In this document: piece after piece, positions 44,798 through 53,858 of the stretch
Numbering within the stretch: position 1 is the first letter of the stretch
Layout: the number at the start of each line of letters is the position of its first letter
Assembly (NCBI RefSeq): GCF_014279835.1
Contig: NZ_CP047942.1
Span: forward strand, 744,001 to 808,000
Direction of reading: 5' to 3'
Source of the DNA: Synechococcus sp. MVIR-18-1
GTDB lineage: Bacteria; Cyanobacteriota; Cyanobacteriia; PCC-6307; Cyanobiaceae
DNA length: 64,000 nt
Notes under the pieces: model-generated
What the model was told of the DNA's origin: nothing
Databases searched by the model: none
What the model saw: only the letters and a program-made list of their open reading frames with translations
Position numbers and translations under genes: made by a program

Positions 44798-45132
44798 TTA
44801 CACCGATGCCAGTGGCTGTTGGCTGGCACAAACTGTAGAGAGTGAGATTCGGAGGCGCTTTGGCAGACGACACTCCACCTGAGTGCTCAGCAGAGGCAGG
44901 CTGATCTCAGCTGCCTGCTTAACAGCCTCAATTAAGGCAGTCTCATCACAAGCAGTCTCAACAAGATTGTGTGGCTCTTTGGTTTGGCCTTGTGTTGCCT
45001 TAACGAGTACCCCAGCCCAAGCCTTGAGCCATGGTCCACTAGATCCTGAAGACAGACGCTTTTAGCAGCCTTCCAATCCCTGGCAACAGAGATGGTTCCA
45101 GCATCAATCAGAGAGTCCTGCTGTCGTACCAA
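44798..45132 (-). pseudogene. possible frameshifted gene remnant
   Basis: Two minus-strand frames with protein-like composition adjoin. The first (45132 downwards) reads SLIDAGTISVARDWKAAKSV and then loses quality. A second frame then reads PWLKAWAGVLVKATQG and later DETALIEAVKQAAEISLPLL, ending at 44798. The switch near 45025 suggests one gene with a frameshift. No family is recognised, so this is only a suggestion. Competing plus-strand frames in the same DNA look poorer. Confidence 0.3.
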
Positions 45133-45177
45133 GTGGGAGGCCGGCCTGCTTCCCTTTCAGAAATTTGGAGAATCTTC

Positions 45178-45477
45178 ATGAACAAAGCTGCGATGACCAC
45201 TTCCCAGACTCAGGCTTCCCTGATGTCCGTTGGAGCTGCCTCTGAATGTCGTTCTCGCAACGATCGTCAGACATATTTTTCAATCACAAGAAGTCTGGTT
45301 CAGGCACAGTTCAAGCTTGATGATCGGGAGTTGTCTCGTCGCCTGTGGCAGGAGGTTGCCGACCGTGATCTTGAAGTGGGCCGGATTATTAATCTGATGT
45401 ATGGATGTTGGTTCCACCAGAATGAGGATGAAATGTTGGAAGTTGACAATCGGCACCTTGCATTGTTTGTTGACTAG
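45178..45477 (+). CDS. small hypothetical protein
   Basis: 99 residues from ATG 45178, with TTGGAG at good spacing; the frame opens at 45133 without one. Polar and helical (VQAQFKLDDRELSRRLWQEV, INLMYGCWFHQNEDEMLEVD). No family recognised. Confidence 0.6.
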   Translation: MNKAAMTTSQTQASLMSVGAASECRSRNDRQTYFSITRSLVQAQFKLDDRELSRRLWQEVADRDLEVGRIINLMYGCWFHQNEDEMLEVDNRHLALFVD

Positions 45478-46463
45478 CTTGATGATTTCTTGTCTTTAAG
45501 TCGACGTATTTGATTGAGTTAAATATTTATTTGTCAGGTTATGCGTGCCTTTTTGTGATAATGATTTTCTTGATTTTGGTTTGCATGCTTTCTTGAGGCG
45601 TTAGCATTAGTGCAGCTTTTATGCCGTCATGGGTTCTCAGCATGCTTCCTTATTGTTAGCGGTTAAGAGCTTTTTAATCAAAATCGCGATTGATTTGATA
45701 GCAGAGCTGGTTGTTTGTTAGCTAGACGGAAGCGGGCTTGTTTGTAAATTCATTGGAAAGGTTTTCCTGCCTTGTGTTGTTAGCTTTGCAATTATTGATT
45801 TTGTTGTTTTGTCCCAGATACGCAATGCCCTGAAGCGTAGGCATCATAAACTTGAGTCTAGAAATAAATCATTTGCTGATGGCGTACAGCGTGTATTAGA
45901 TGAATGAGCTGGTAGTTGTTGATTATGTTTCGCAGGTCTTTTTCCTTCCTCGTTGCTCTAGGCATACAAGATTGTCTTAATGGAATCTTTTTATTGAATC
46001 GTCTAAATATTCCTACTCAGCTACGCACATCGTTGCTGATGATGAGACTGAGTGGCTGCATAGCGCCGTCCCGCAATATGGGCCTCGCTTACAGATCTGA
46101 AGTTTCCAACATGGTCGTAATTCACCCCATTGGTTGTTGCAGAGACTGAATAGAGGCTTGATGTAACCTTCTGCACGCACCAATGCATGAAGCAGGATGG
46201 TGCCTTTTCGAGAGAATGCATTCTGTCCTCGACCTTGAATGTGTTGAAAGTAAGATAGGATCACTTAGCTGAGGCCCATCCTTCACGAAAGTCCATTCGG
46301 CTTAAGTTTTTCTTTAGTATTGTCGCTATTGATCGTTGTTGGTCTTGTACCAGTAGCCCCAGTGCTGACCATGCTTTTAAGATTTCTTCTTTAATGGCTT
46401 GCTCGTTTCAATACGGCTATGGCCCATTGACCCATCCTTTTTGGCGCTGTTTAGGTTTTCCTC
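45478..46463. other. nearly 1 kb without convincing genes
   Basis: AT-rich DNA with only short frames on both strands (plus 45916-46149; minus 46013-46264) of weak coding quality. Could hold decayed genes or a non-coding RNA, but no known fold was recognised. Confidence 0.5.
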
Positions 46464-46679
46464 ATGGCTCTTGATCAACTCAAGGCTTTTCTCATCCAGA
46501 TGCAAGATGACGAGGGGCTCAAATCCACAGTTCTTTCGGCATCAACAGCGGATGATGTAGCCAAAATTGCGGCCAAGCTTGGTTATGAGTTTTCTGGAGA
46601 CGAGTTGCTACGTCAATCGGGAAAAAAGGTAGGACGCGTGACCGTCTCTAAGCAAGAAACACCCGGCGAATATAATTAA
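46464..46679 (+). CDS. Nif11-like protein
   Basis: 71 residues. LDQLKAFLIQMQDDEGLKST and AKIAAKLGYEFSGDEL match the Nif11 domain found in cyanobacterial leader peptides and stand-alone proteins. The C-terminus (GKKVGRVTVSKQETPGEYN) lacks the double-Gly cleavage site and Cys-rich core, so this is more like a stand-alone Nif11 protein than a lanthipeptide precursor. No modifying enzyme lies nearby. Confidence 0.75.
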   Translation: MALDQLKAFLIQMQDDEGLKSTVLSASTADDVAKIAAKLGYEFSGDELLRQSGKKVGRVTVSKQETPGEYN

Positions 46680-46721
46680 TTGATCGCAATAGGATTGTTC
46701 TTCTTTTCCTAGAGTTTTTGT

Positions 46722-46973
46722 TTATTCGATTGGTTCTCCATCGATGCTAATTTCAAATTCAATCCCGAATCGATGTGCCGTTGCTCTGAATCGTTTTGCT
46801 AGTTCAATAAATAGCTTCTTTACTAATTCGTCGTCAAATTCATAAATCTCTAAATTCGCTGTTTTTGCCATCGCTTGTAAATCTTCTATCAGTTTTTCTA
46901 CTCTCGTTGAAAAAACTTTGCCAAACCGAGCTCGTTTTTCTGTTGATGAATTGAAATCAGGCATCATTGTCAT
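46722..46973 (-). CDS. small hypothetical protein
   Basis: 83 residues, charged, helix-rich (RVEKLIEDLQAMAKTANLEI, DDELVKKLFIELAKRFRAT), ending in FEISIDGEPIE. No family recognised. Its start region shares DNA with the upstream end of gap, 250 bases away. Confidence 0.55.
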   Translation of the reverse strand: MTMMPDFNSSTEKRARFGKVFSTRVEKLIEDLQAMAKTANLEIYEFDDELVKKLFIELAKRFRATAHRFGIEFEISIDGEPIE

Positions 46974-47226
46974 GGTGTGTTCTTGATCACATTGCTGCTC
47001 TGTGGCTAGTTTTGCATGTTTTCTGGTGATCCTTGCATATGGTGTATATGCCTACTAAACTCTTGATCCGTCTTGAGATGGCTGGAGTGTATACAACACT
47101 GATTAAAAATTTTCTAACTCGTATCAAGAAAAGGGATTATCTATTGTCTCTATTTTAAGTTATTCCAGTCTGATAAGAAGTGATGCTCTAGTTGACTGGA
47201 ATGAGTCTCTTTTGACCCTTGTGAAG

Positions 47227-48258
<1,032 letters not shown>

Positions 48259-48365
48259 TTATAGGTGCTGTGCATCTCTTTGCATCTCCTCATTTGAGGA
48301 TGCTCACATGTGATTGAGTACTATCACTCAGTATTGCTATTTACGATGAAGGTCGGTTACTGCTT

Positions 48366-49022
48366 TTAGCGATTACAGGGTTGGTTCGATGTCACGATCA
48401 CCTCATCACCAAGATTGATGCTCTTGATCAGTTTGGTGAGCTGTTTGTTCTTCATGTTGATGCAACCACCTGTAACACGTTTGCCGATGCGAGTTTCATC
48501 ATTTGTTCCGTGAATGGCAAAGCTATACCAACGGTATATTCCATCGTATTCGTTAAAACTAAAGGGTTGAGGTGTTGAAGGTACTGGGGCTAGGCTGATA
48601 TACCCTGATCCATACTCACCTGTTTCTCCGTCACCTTTGAAGTCTATGGAGTTCATGTTATTAAATAAATTTTCTGACAGATAGCTTTTGGTTTTTCCTG
48701 ATTGTTGGATCAGTGATTCATCCATTTCAAATCTCTCTTTACTCATAATCGCATTAACTTTGAAGGTGCCAAGTGGTGTAACACCTTCCTCAAATGTGCT
48801 GCCTATGCATCCCACTCCATTCTTCCCATAGCCCACTTCAAACACCATCCCTTTGCTTTCGTTTGGTGCTGTCCCTTTGCTTTCGTTTGGTGTTAGTTGA
48901 TTGAGTTCGATTTTGATGGGCCCTTCTCCTCGTGACGAGCCCTTTGTTGTGTTTGGTTGCTGCATGCATCCTGAAAGCATGAGAGCTGATGATGTGACCA
49001 TCAGCATCTGTGCTACACGCAT
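48366..49022 (-). CDS. lipoprotein L,D-transpeptidase (YkuD-type)
   Basis: 218 residues with a lipobox (LMLSGC, Cys19), then a Ser/Asn/Gly-rich spacer that contains a duplicated PNESKG, then a YkuD domain. Its catalytic His171 and Cys187 lie in FAIHGTND and TGGCINM. Such enzymes form 3-3 crosslinks in peptidoglycan or anchor proteins. Membrane attachment on the periplasmic side is inferred from the lipobox. It is divergently placed from the cysteine-repeat micro-ORF. Confidence 0.85.
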   Translation of the reverse strand: MRVAQMLMVTSSALMLSGCMQQPNTTKGSSRGEGPIKIELNQLTPNESKGTAPNESKGMVFEVGYGKNGVGCIGSTFEEGVTPLGTFKVNAIMSKERFEMDESLIQQSGKTKSYLSENLFNNMNSIDFKGDGETGEYGSGYISLAPVPSTPQPFSFNEYDGIYRWYSFAIHGTNDETRIGKRVTGGCINMKNKQLTKLIKSINLGDEVIVTSNQPCNR

Positions 49023-49048
49023 GATCGTTTTGGTGGGTTCTCCACATC

Positions 49049-49228
49049 ATGGCGTGGTTTGATTCGAATGCCTGCGATTCAAATGCCTGCGTTTCAATTG
49101 CCTGCAAAGATGGTTGTGTTCTGAATGTTTTGGATTTGAAGCTTCTGATCGCGGCTGCTTTTCTTCTGGGTTTGTTGGCCCTCACTCAGTTTCTTGTTCG
49201 CCGTGGAATGTCGAGTGGTGATGAGTAG
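49049..49228 (+). CDS. cysteine-repeat micro-membrane protein
   Basis: 59 codons from ATG 49049. The N-terminus repeats DSNAC, DSNAC, VSIAC and ends in KDGC, so four Cys occur in 16 residues, encoded by three near-identical 15-base units. This is followed by one membrane segment (KLLIAAAFLLGLLALTQFLV) and a short charged end. No clear ribosome site is seen, but the periodic cysteines and the segment argue against chance. Its start region overlaps the divergent transpeptidase promoter. No family recognised. Confidence 0.45.
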   Translation: MAWFDSNACDSNACVSIACKDGCVLNVLDLKLLIAAAFLLGLLALTQFLVRRGMSSGDE

Positions 49229-49323
49229 CTCAACAGTTCGTATATCGTCCATTTGAAGGCTTTTTACGAAATGGTTCCAGGTGATGCCATTGGCCTGATG
49301 ATGAATCACCTTCATCTCTATCC

Positions 49324-49581
49324 ATGACTTCTCATCTTTTGGCGGTCGCTTCTCCTGAAACCTTCAGTTGGTCTCCAAAGGTGGGTCTCTTGATGGTGTT
49401 ATGCAATATTTTTGCGATCTATCTAGGCACAAAAATTTTTCAGGCTGGAGAAGGTACTCAACTTCCTAATCCTAAATACTTTGGTGGCTTGGGCTTAGAA
49501 GCTTTAGTGGCTACAACCAGTCTTGGTCATGTGATTGGCTTTGGTGTCATCCTCGGTGTCGGAGCTTCAGGCCTGCTTTAG
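49324..49581 (+). CDS. psaK: photosystem I reaction-centre subunit PsaK
   Basis: 85 residues, with two hydrophobic segments (about 20-36 and 66-83) and PNPKYFGGLGLEALVATTSLGH, matching the PsaK family (loop rich in Gly/Leu, second helix ATTSxGH). PsaK is a two-helix subunit near the edge of photosystem I. ATG start. Confidence 0.88.
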   Translation: MTSHLLAVASPETFSWSPKVGLLMVLCNIFAIYLGTKIFQAGEGTQLPNPKYFGGLGLEALVATTSLGHVIGFGVILGVGASGLL

Positions 49582-49722
49582 GTTGTAAGTTCTTTGGTCT
49601 TCGTTGAACAGAGAAGCGGTTCAGAAGTATTCATTAGCCGTTGGTTTTACCTCGCTATTGACTACTTCTCGCCTGGTTTTTTTTGGTTTTGTGTGATGTG
49701 AAATGTCTGGGTTTAGATTTGA

Positions 49723-50421
49723 TTATTTGAGCTGCTTCGAAGCTTTTACTTGATATTTTTTCACAACTCCTGCAATAATTGCTAATGCAAAGACGCCTAG
49801 AGATGCGAAAACAAGTATTAATTTTCCACCGTTAAAAACCTCAGCTCCTAGGGCCACGATTGGCAAGTCACTCAAGGCAACGCTGATGATGAGTGCTGGA
49901 GTGAATACCTTCCACTTTGTTCCCCCAAGGCCAGCTGCATAACTCACAAAATCAAACAGACCCGTCATCAATAGTCCTGTTAAGAGGAAAGGATTTCCTT
50001 CTATTTGGGATTGATTAAAGCTTTCAATCCGTTTGCTTGCTTTCTCGCCTACGAGTTTCTTGACTGGTTTTTGTCCGTAGCGTTTTGCTATGAGAAATGC
50101 GATTTGGCAAAAAACTAAATCTGTTATATAGATGGTGATTAGTCCTGTTCTAAAGCCTAGGAGTGCTCCGGCAAGGAGTGAATACACCGTGCTCGGAAAG
50201 GCTGGAAGGAGAATGCTGATGCCCCGCAGAGCCACGATCCCTAGGGGTGCCCAAACACCCATTCCTTCAACCTGCGCACGAAGGGGCTCGAGCGCATGGG
50301 TGTGGGCGAGATGGAGAACAACAATGACCAGCGCAACAACAATGCTGACCCCAAGGATTTTGCGTAGTCGCTGCACGTAGTCCTGATTGAATGTGATTGT
50401 TTTTACTTTTGCACTGTTCAA
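49723..50421 (-). CDS. TVP38/TMEM64 family membrane protein
   Basis: 232 residues with about six hydrophobic segments. GLLMTGLFDFVSYAAGLGGTKW resembles the SNARE-associated core of TVP38/TMEM64/DedA-like proteins, with LLPAFPSTVYSLLAGALLG typical of the first re-entrant part. Bacterial members are thought to act as lipid scramblases or transporters. ATG start. Confidence 0.8.
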   Translation of the reverse strand: MNSAKVKTITFNQDYVQRLRKILGVSIVVALVIVVLHLAHTHALEPLRAQVEGMGVWAPLGIVALRGISILLPAFPSTVYSLLAGALLGFRTGLITIYITDLVFCQIAFLIAKRYGQKPVKKLVGEKASKRIESFNQSQIEGNPFLLTGLLMTGLFDFVSYAAGLGGTKWKVFTPALIISVALSDLPIVALGAEVFNGGKLILVFASLGVFALAIIAGVVKKYQVKASKQLK

Positions 50422-50576
50422 TCGCTTATGCCAACTTCTGTTTCGATGTGGAATGTGTTGTTACAACTTCATCCGTGATGCTTGTTTCTTTGTTGTTGTG
50501 ATTTTCTAGTGATCTTTAGTTCACTCATGAATTCTATCTGTATGGCTTTGTCTGGTTTCTTTTGGCCTAGGTCGTT

Positions 50577-50696
50577 GTGAGATTGGCGCTTGGAACTCTT
50601 GCTCTCCTTCTCCCTGCCTTGTTGTTAGCGCGCTTTACTTGTGCTTTTGACTGGTTCCTCGCACTGATCCACAGGTTTTCTTTGGGATTGCCCTGA
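50577..50696 (+). CDS. 39-codon hydrophobic peptide, doubtful
   Basis: A GTG at 50577 opens 39 codons of mostly hydrophobic sequence (LALGTLALLLPALLLARF, ending LIHRFSLGLP). No clear ribosome site. A real small membrane peptide is possible but not shown. Confidence 0.25.
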   Translation: MRLALGTLALLLPALLLARFTCAFDWFLALIHRFSLGLP

Positions 50697-50744
50697 TTTT
50701 GATTGCGTTGTCAGCGTTAACTTTCCGGCAAACGCGCGGTCACT

Positions 50745-50924
50745 ATGGATTCGTCTGATCTCGAAGTGGTCAATGTTCTGGTTTTCCAGCAGCTTCTGGA
50801 ATCTGTCGAAAGCGAATCCTGGGATGAGGCCGCCATGGCCCTCTACAAGCTTTACGACATTGAGGCAGGTCAGGACTTTCTCGATCAAGACGACGTCGAC
50901 GACCAACAGCTTCTGGCCGCCTGA
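50745..50924 (+). CDS. small acidic protein, unknown
   Basis: 59 codons from ATG 50745. Acidic, helical sequence (LEVVNVLVFQQLLESVESES, MALYKLYDIEAGQ) ending in DQDDVDDQQLLAA. Regular helix pattern suggests a real protein. It lies convergent to the MHS-type transporter. No family recognised. Confidence 0.55.
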   Translation: MDSSDLEVVNVLVFQQLLESVESESWDEAAMALYKLYDIEAGQDFLDQDDVDDQQLLAA

Positions 50925-50956
50925 TCGCTCTGTTGTGCTGTCGCGCTCAATCTTGC

Positions 50957-52312
50957 TCAGCACTGTTGTGTCTGAGCTTGTTTCAGCAACGGTTTGAACG
51001 CTGTCTCTCTTGTGAAGAAGGCAGCCGTCACAAAGGTGCATAGGCCACTGAGGCCGACCCAAATCCCCAGATAGATCGGATTTCCGCTGGCGCGAGCGAT
51101 CAGCACAGCAGCAATCAATGGAGTTGTTCCACCAAACCAGCCTTCGGCGAGGTTGTACGCCAAGGCTGTCCCCGTGCAGCGCACTTCTGCTGGCATCAGT
51201 TCCACATTGGCAGGGCCTTTGCCACCGTCCACCAGCGCAATTGCCAGCGTGAATCCCAGTTCCCCGCGAACGATCGATCCAGGGTCTTGGCTGTGGATTA
51301 ACTGCAGGAATGGAACCGCTCCAATGCAGAGCAGGGCTGCTCCACCCATCAACATCGGACGTCTGCCGATGCGGTCTGAAAGCCAGGCTGTGATTGGGTA
51401 GAGCAACAGCAACACAGCCATCACATCGGTATTCAGGCTGAGAGCAAGGCTGTTTGAGATTCCATCTACATCTTCCACATAGGTCACTAAGTAGACGTAG
51501 ACCGCATAAAAACCAACGCTGCTGGCAATGTTGAGCGCTAAAACTCTGAGGAATGCAGGACGGTGGACTCCCAAGGTTGAAGCGAGCGGGGTCTTGGTTG
51601 TCTCGGGTGTTTCGTCTTCCCCGATGCCCGTACGAATAATCACTCCTGTTAGGGCCACCAAGGAGCCCAGGGCAAAGGCCACCCTCCAACCCCAAGCATC
51701 GAGTTGCGTTTGTGTGAGCGTTCTCGTGAGCAGATCACCAAAGGCCGACCCCATCAGCATCCCCAACACAGACCCCCATAGCCCCCAAATGCTGTAGAAG
51801 CCCCGTTGCCGATCTGGAGCGGCTTCGGCAAGAAAAATGATGGAGGTTGTGTACTCACCGCCTGCTGAAATTCCTTGCAGAAGGCGTAAAAGCACTACGG
51901 CAATCGGCGCCGCAATTCCGATCTGGGCATGGCTGGGTAAAAACGCCATCGCCACGGTTGGGATCGCCATTGCAATCACCGACAGGGTTAGGGCGCGGCG
52001 ACGTCCAACCAAATCGCCGATCCGGCCATACACAATTCCTCCCAGTGGACGGACGATGAATCCTGCAGCAAAGGCTCCAAAGGCACCAATCAGTGACGCC
52101 GTTGGGTTGGTTGAGGGAAAGAATTGTTGGCCAATCACCGTGGCGAAGTAGCCATAGAGCGCAAAGTCGTACCACTCCATCACGTTGCCGATCAGGCCGG
52201 CGATTAAGACCCTCGCTTTGGAAGGCGTTCTCGATCCCTTCTCTTGTTCTTTAAACATCCAATCAGCAGCCCCGAATCTCCACATTGGACGATTGGGCAA
52301 GTTTGAAATCAT
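50957..52312 (-). CDS. MHS-type MFS symporter
   Basis: 451 residues, 12 predicted segments. NVMEWYDFALYG, RPLGGIVYGRIGDLVGRRRAL and GISAGGEYTTSIIFLAEAA are typical of the metabolite:H+ symporter family (ProP, ShiA, citrate and other organic acids). Starts: ATG 52312 is the longest, 52285 and 52258 are alternatives closer to the usual N-terminus. Substrate unknown. Confidence 0.88.
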   Translation of the reverse strand: MISNLPNRPMWRFGAADWMFKEQEKGSRTPSKARVLIAGLIGNVMEWYDFALYGYFATVIGQQFFPSTNPTASLIGAFGAFAAGFIVRPLGGIVYGRIGDLVGRRRALTLSVIAMAIPTVAMAFLPSHAQIGIAAPIAVVLLRLLQGISAGGEYTTSIIFLAEAAPDRQRGFYSIWGLWGSVLGMLMGSAFGDLLTRTLTQTQLDAWGWRVAFALGSLVALTGVIIRTGIGEDETPETTKTPLASTLGVHRPAFLRVLALNIASSVGFYAVYVYLVTYVEDVDGISNSLALSLNTDVMAVLLLLYPITAWLSDRIGRRPMLMGGAALLCIGAVPFLQLIHSQDPGSIVRGELGFTLAIALVDGGKGPANVELMPAEVRCTGTALAYNLAEGWFGGTTPLIAAVLIARASGNPIYLGIWVGLSGLCTFVTAAFFTRETAFKPLLKQAQTQQC

Positions 52313-52345
52313 GTGGCTAGAGAGTGTTCAAATTCCCTCACGCTG

Positions 52346-52633
52346 ATGTGCCTTCTGGCTGCTCTGGGCCTTTTCGTTCCCAGGTTGATTCTGATTCTTC
52401 TCTGGTTTGTGAATGCGCCCTTTGTGCTTGGACCCTTCAGTGGATTACCCCTCCCAGCTTTTGTTGCGCCCTTGATTGGTTTGGTGATGTTGCCCACCAC
52501 CTCCTTGGGGTACTGCTGGGCGAGTGCCTCCTATGGCGGGATTAGTTCGTTTAGTGGTCTTTTAATTGTTGGTATTGGTTTATTAATTGATCTTGGTTTG
52601 ATCGGTGGCGGGCGAGGAATTGCCCGTCGTTAA
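52346..52633 (+). CDS. small membrane protein, unknown
   Basis: About 95 residues from ATG 52346, with three hydrophobic segments and a GGGRGIARR end. It is divergent from the MHS symporter; a GTG at 52313 would also be possible. No family recognised. Confidence 0.55.
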   Translation: MCLLAALGLFVPRLILILLWFVNAPFVLGPFSGLPLPAFVAPLIGLVMLPTTSLGYCWASASYGGISSFSGLLIVGIGLLIDLGLIGGGRGIARR

Positions 52634-52652
52634 TGATGCGGATTAAAGCTTA

Positions 52653-52832
52653 TTAAAGTGTGCCCAATCCTTCAATACAAATCGTGCTTGCTTTAGGCTG
52701 CCAAGCCTTGATCAATGTTGCGTTGGCTTCGCACTGATCTCTGGACGTTTGTGGAACTTTTTCCAGTGCAGCAGTGGTGCGATGGGCTCCATAGGTGGCC
52801 CAGGTGATGATCAGCCAAGTGATCGGTTCCAT
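52653..52832 (-). CDS. 59-codon secreted or membrane protein, unknown
   Basis: Minus strand from ATG at 52832. Begins with a hydrophobic segment (MEPITWLIITWATYG), then ALEKVPQTSRDQCEANATLI and a second Cys in KASTICIEG. The frame is open upstream to the TAA at 52908, with 25 further codons (starting TKNQEEVHSWAALDDKLEG) before that stop. A real small protein is plausible. Confidence 0.45.
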   Translation of the reverse strand: MEPITWLIITWATYGAHRTTAALEKVPQTSRDQCEANATLIKAWQPKASTICIEGLGTL

Positions 52833-52907
52833 GAAGAGAGAAGCGAATTCTCCTTCTAGCTTGTCGTCTAGTGCTGCCCAACTGTGGACTTCTTCTTGGT
52901 TTTTGGT

Positions 52908-53045
52908 TTACACAAGGATATCGTCTTCGATTAGCCAGCCTTTGAGGATCAGTTCTGCTTTTTTTGGTTCGACGTTTGAGGCTGGTACATCAACCATCAA
53001 AAACACACCATTGCGGTTGCAATAAAGCCGTCTTAGTCCAATCAC
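52908..53045 (-). CDS. 45-codon protein, in frame with the next small ORF
   Basis: Minus strand from GTG 53045, ending in TAA at 52908. Sequence is charged (LRRLYCNRNGVFLMVDV, EPKKAELILKGWLIEDDILV). It is in the same frame as the ORF ending at 52653, separated by a stop and 25 codons. It may be the front part of a decayed gene, or a separate small protein. Confidence 0.35.
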   Translation of the reverse strand: MIGLRRLYCNRNGVFLMVDVPASNVEPKKAELILKGWLIEDDILV

Positions 53046-53138
53046 GTGAGCGACTCCTGCTTATGCAGAATCCATCATGTTGAGAGTTGCCTGAATCTTC
53101 AGTAGCGGCTGAGACCAAGCACGGATCGTTCGATTGAA

Positions 53139-53807
53139 TTAGCTGTCGCTGATGTCATGCAATCTGTCGATCAACAGGTCAACATCGGTTGCATTTCCAC
53201 CATCCTCAGCCCAGGCTTCTGGATGAATCCTGTCTTGAATTTGTTGATTGAGTCGCGTTGCGTTGCGCAGATTGAGCAGGGTTTGATTGCTGGCTGTTTG
53301 CGTTGTTGCGGTTGCACGCGTTGAGGATGTTTGTTGGAGATTGCTTTGTTCGTCTCCGATCAAGTGGCAAGCGACCTGCCTTGTGCTTCCGAGCTGGCGA
53401 TGCTCCCAGAGATACACCGCCTGCCAGGTGCCCAGCAGCAAGCGACCGTTTTGAACGCTGAGCGTCATGGTTTGGCTGGTGAGTGCCGTTCGGATGTGCG
53501 CAGGCATGTCGTCATCGCCTTCATCGTCATGGAGGTAACGGCGACGTTGACCTTGGGCATCTGCTGGACCTCTCCCATCCTGCGGGACAACAGCCTCCAT
53601 CCAAGCGGCTAAATCACTGAGGACGCGTGGATCTGCGTTTTCGTTGATCGTGATGCTGCAGCTGGTGTGCAGACAGGTGAGGTGCAACACCCCTTGCGCG
53701 ATGTCCTTGCTTCCAAGCCAGGTTTCGATCTGTTCATTCAGCCTCGTAAACCCTTTCCCCTTCGTTTGGATCTGGAGTTGCGTCAAGGACTGTGCAAGGG
53801 CCATCAC
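53139..53807 (-). CDS. YjbQ family protein with long C-terminal tail
   Basis: 222 residues. SCSITINENADPRV, the acidic GDDDMPAHIRTALTSQTMTL and GRLLLGTWQAVYLWEHR are the YjbQ/UPF0047 signatures. Normal family members are about 140 residues; here about 70 Thr/Gln/Asn-rich residues follow (about 152-222). YjbQ proteins are weakly linked to thiamine-phosphate synthesis, but the function is unsettled. Confidence 0.85.
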   Translation of the reverse strand: MMALAQSLTQLQIQTKGKGFTRLNEQIETWLGSKDIAQGVLHLTCLHTSCSITINENADPRVLSDLAAWMEAVVPQDGRGPADAQGQRRRYLHDDEGDDDMPAHIRTALTSQTMTLSVQNGRLLLGTWQAVYLWEHRQLGSTRQVACHLIGDEQSNLQQTSSTRATATTQTASNQTLLNLRNATRLNQQIQDRIHPEAWAEDGGNATDVDLLIDRLHDISDS

Positions 53808-53858
53808 GGCGCGATCCAGAGATATCCACGGTTTAGCCGTGTTGAATCATTCTGAGCT

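Noticed and set aside
44685-45065. Two plus-strand small frames
   Set aside because: Composition is poorer than that of the opposite-strand frames in the same DNA.
46013-46264. Minus-strand 83-codon frame
   Set aside because: Cys/Ser-rich, no start context, no similarity recognised.
50625-51695. 356-codon minus-strand frame
   Set aside because: It overlaps the MHS symporter in another frame; the symporter has clear family motifs and the frame has Cys/Arg/Ser-rich shadow composition.
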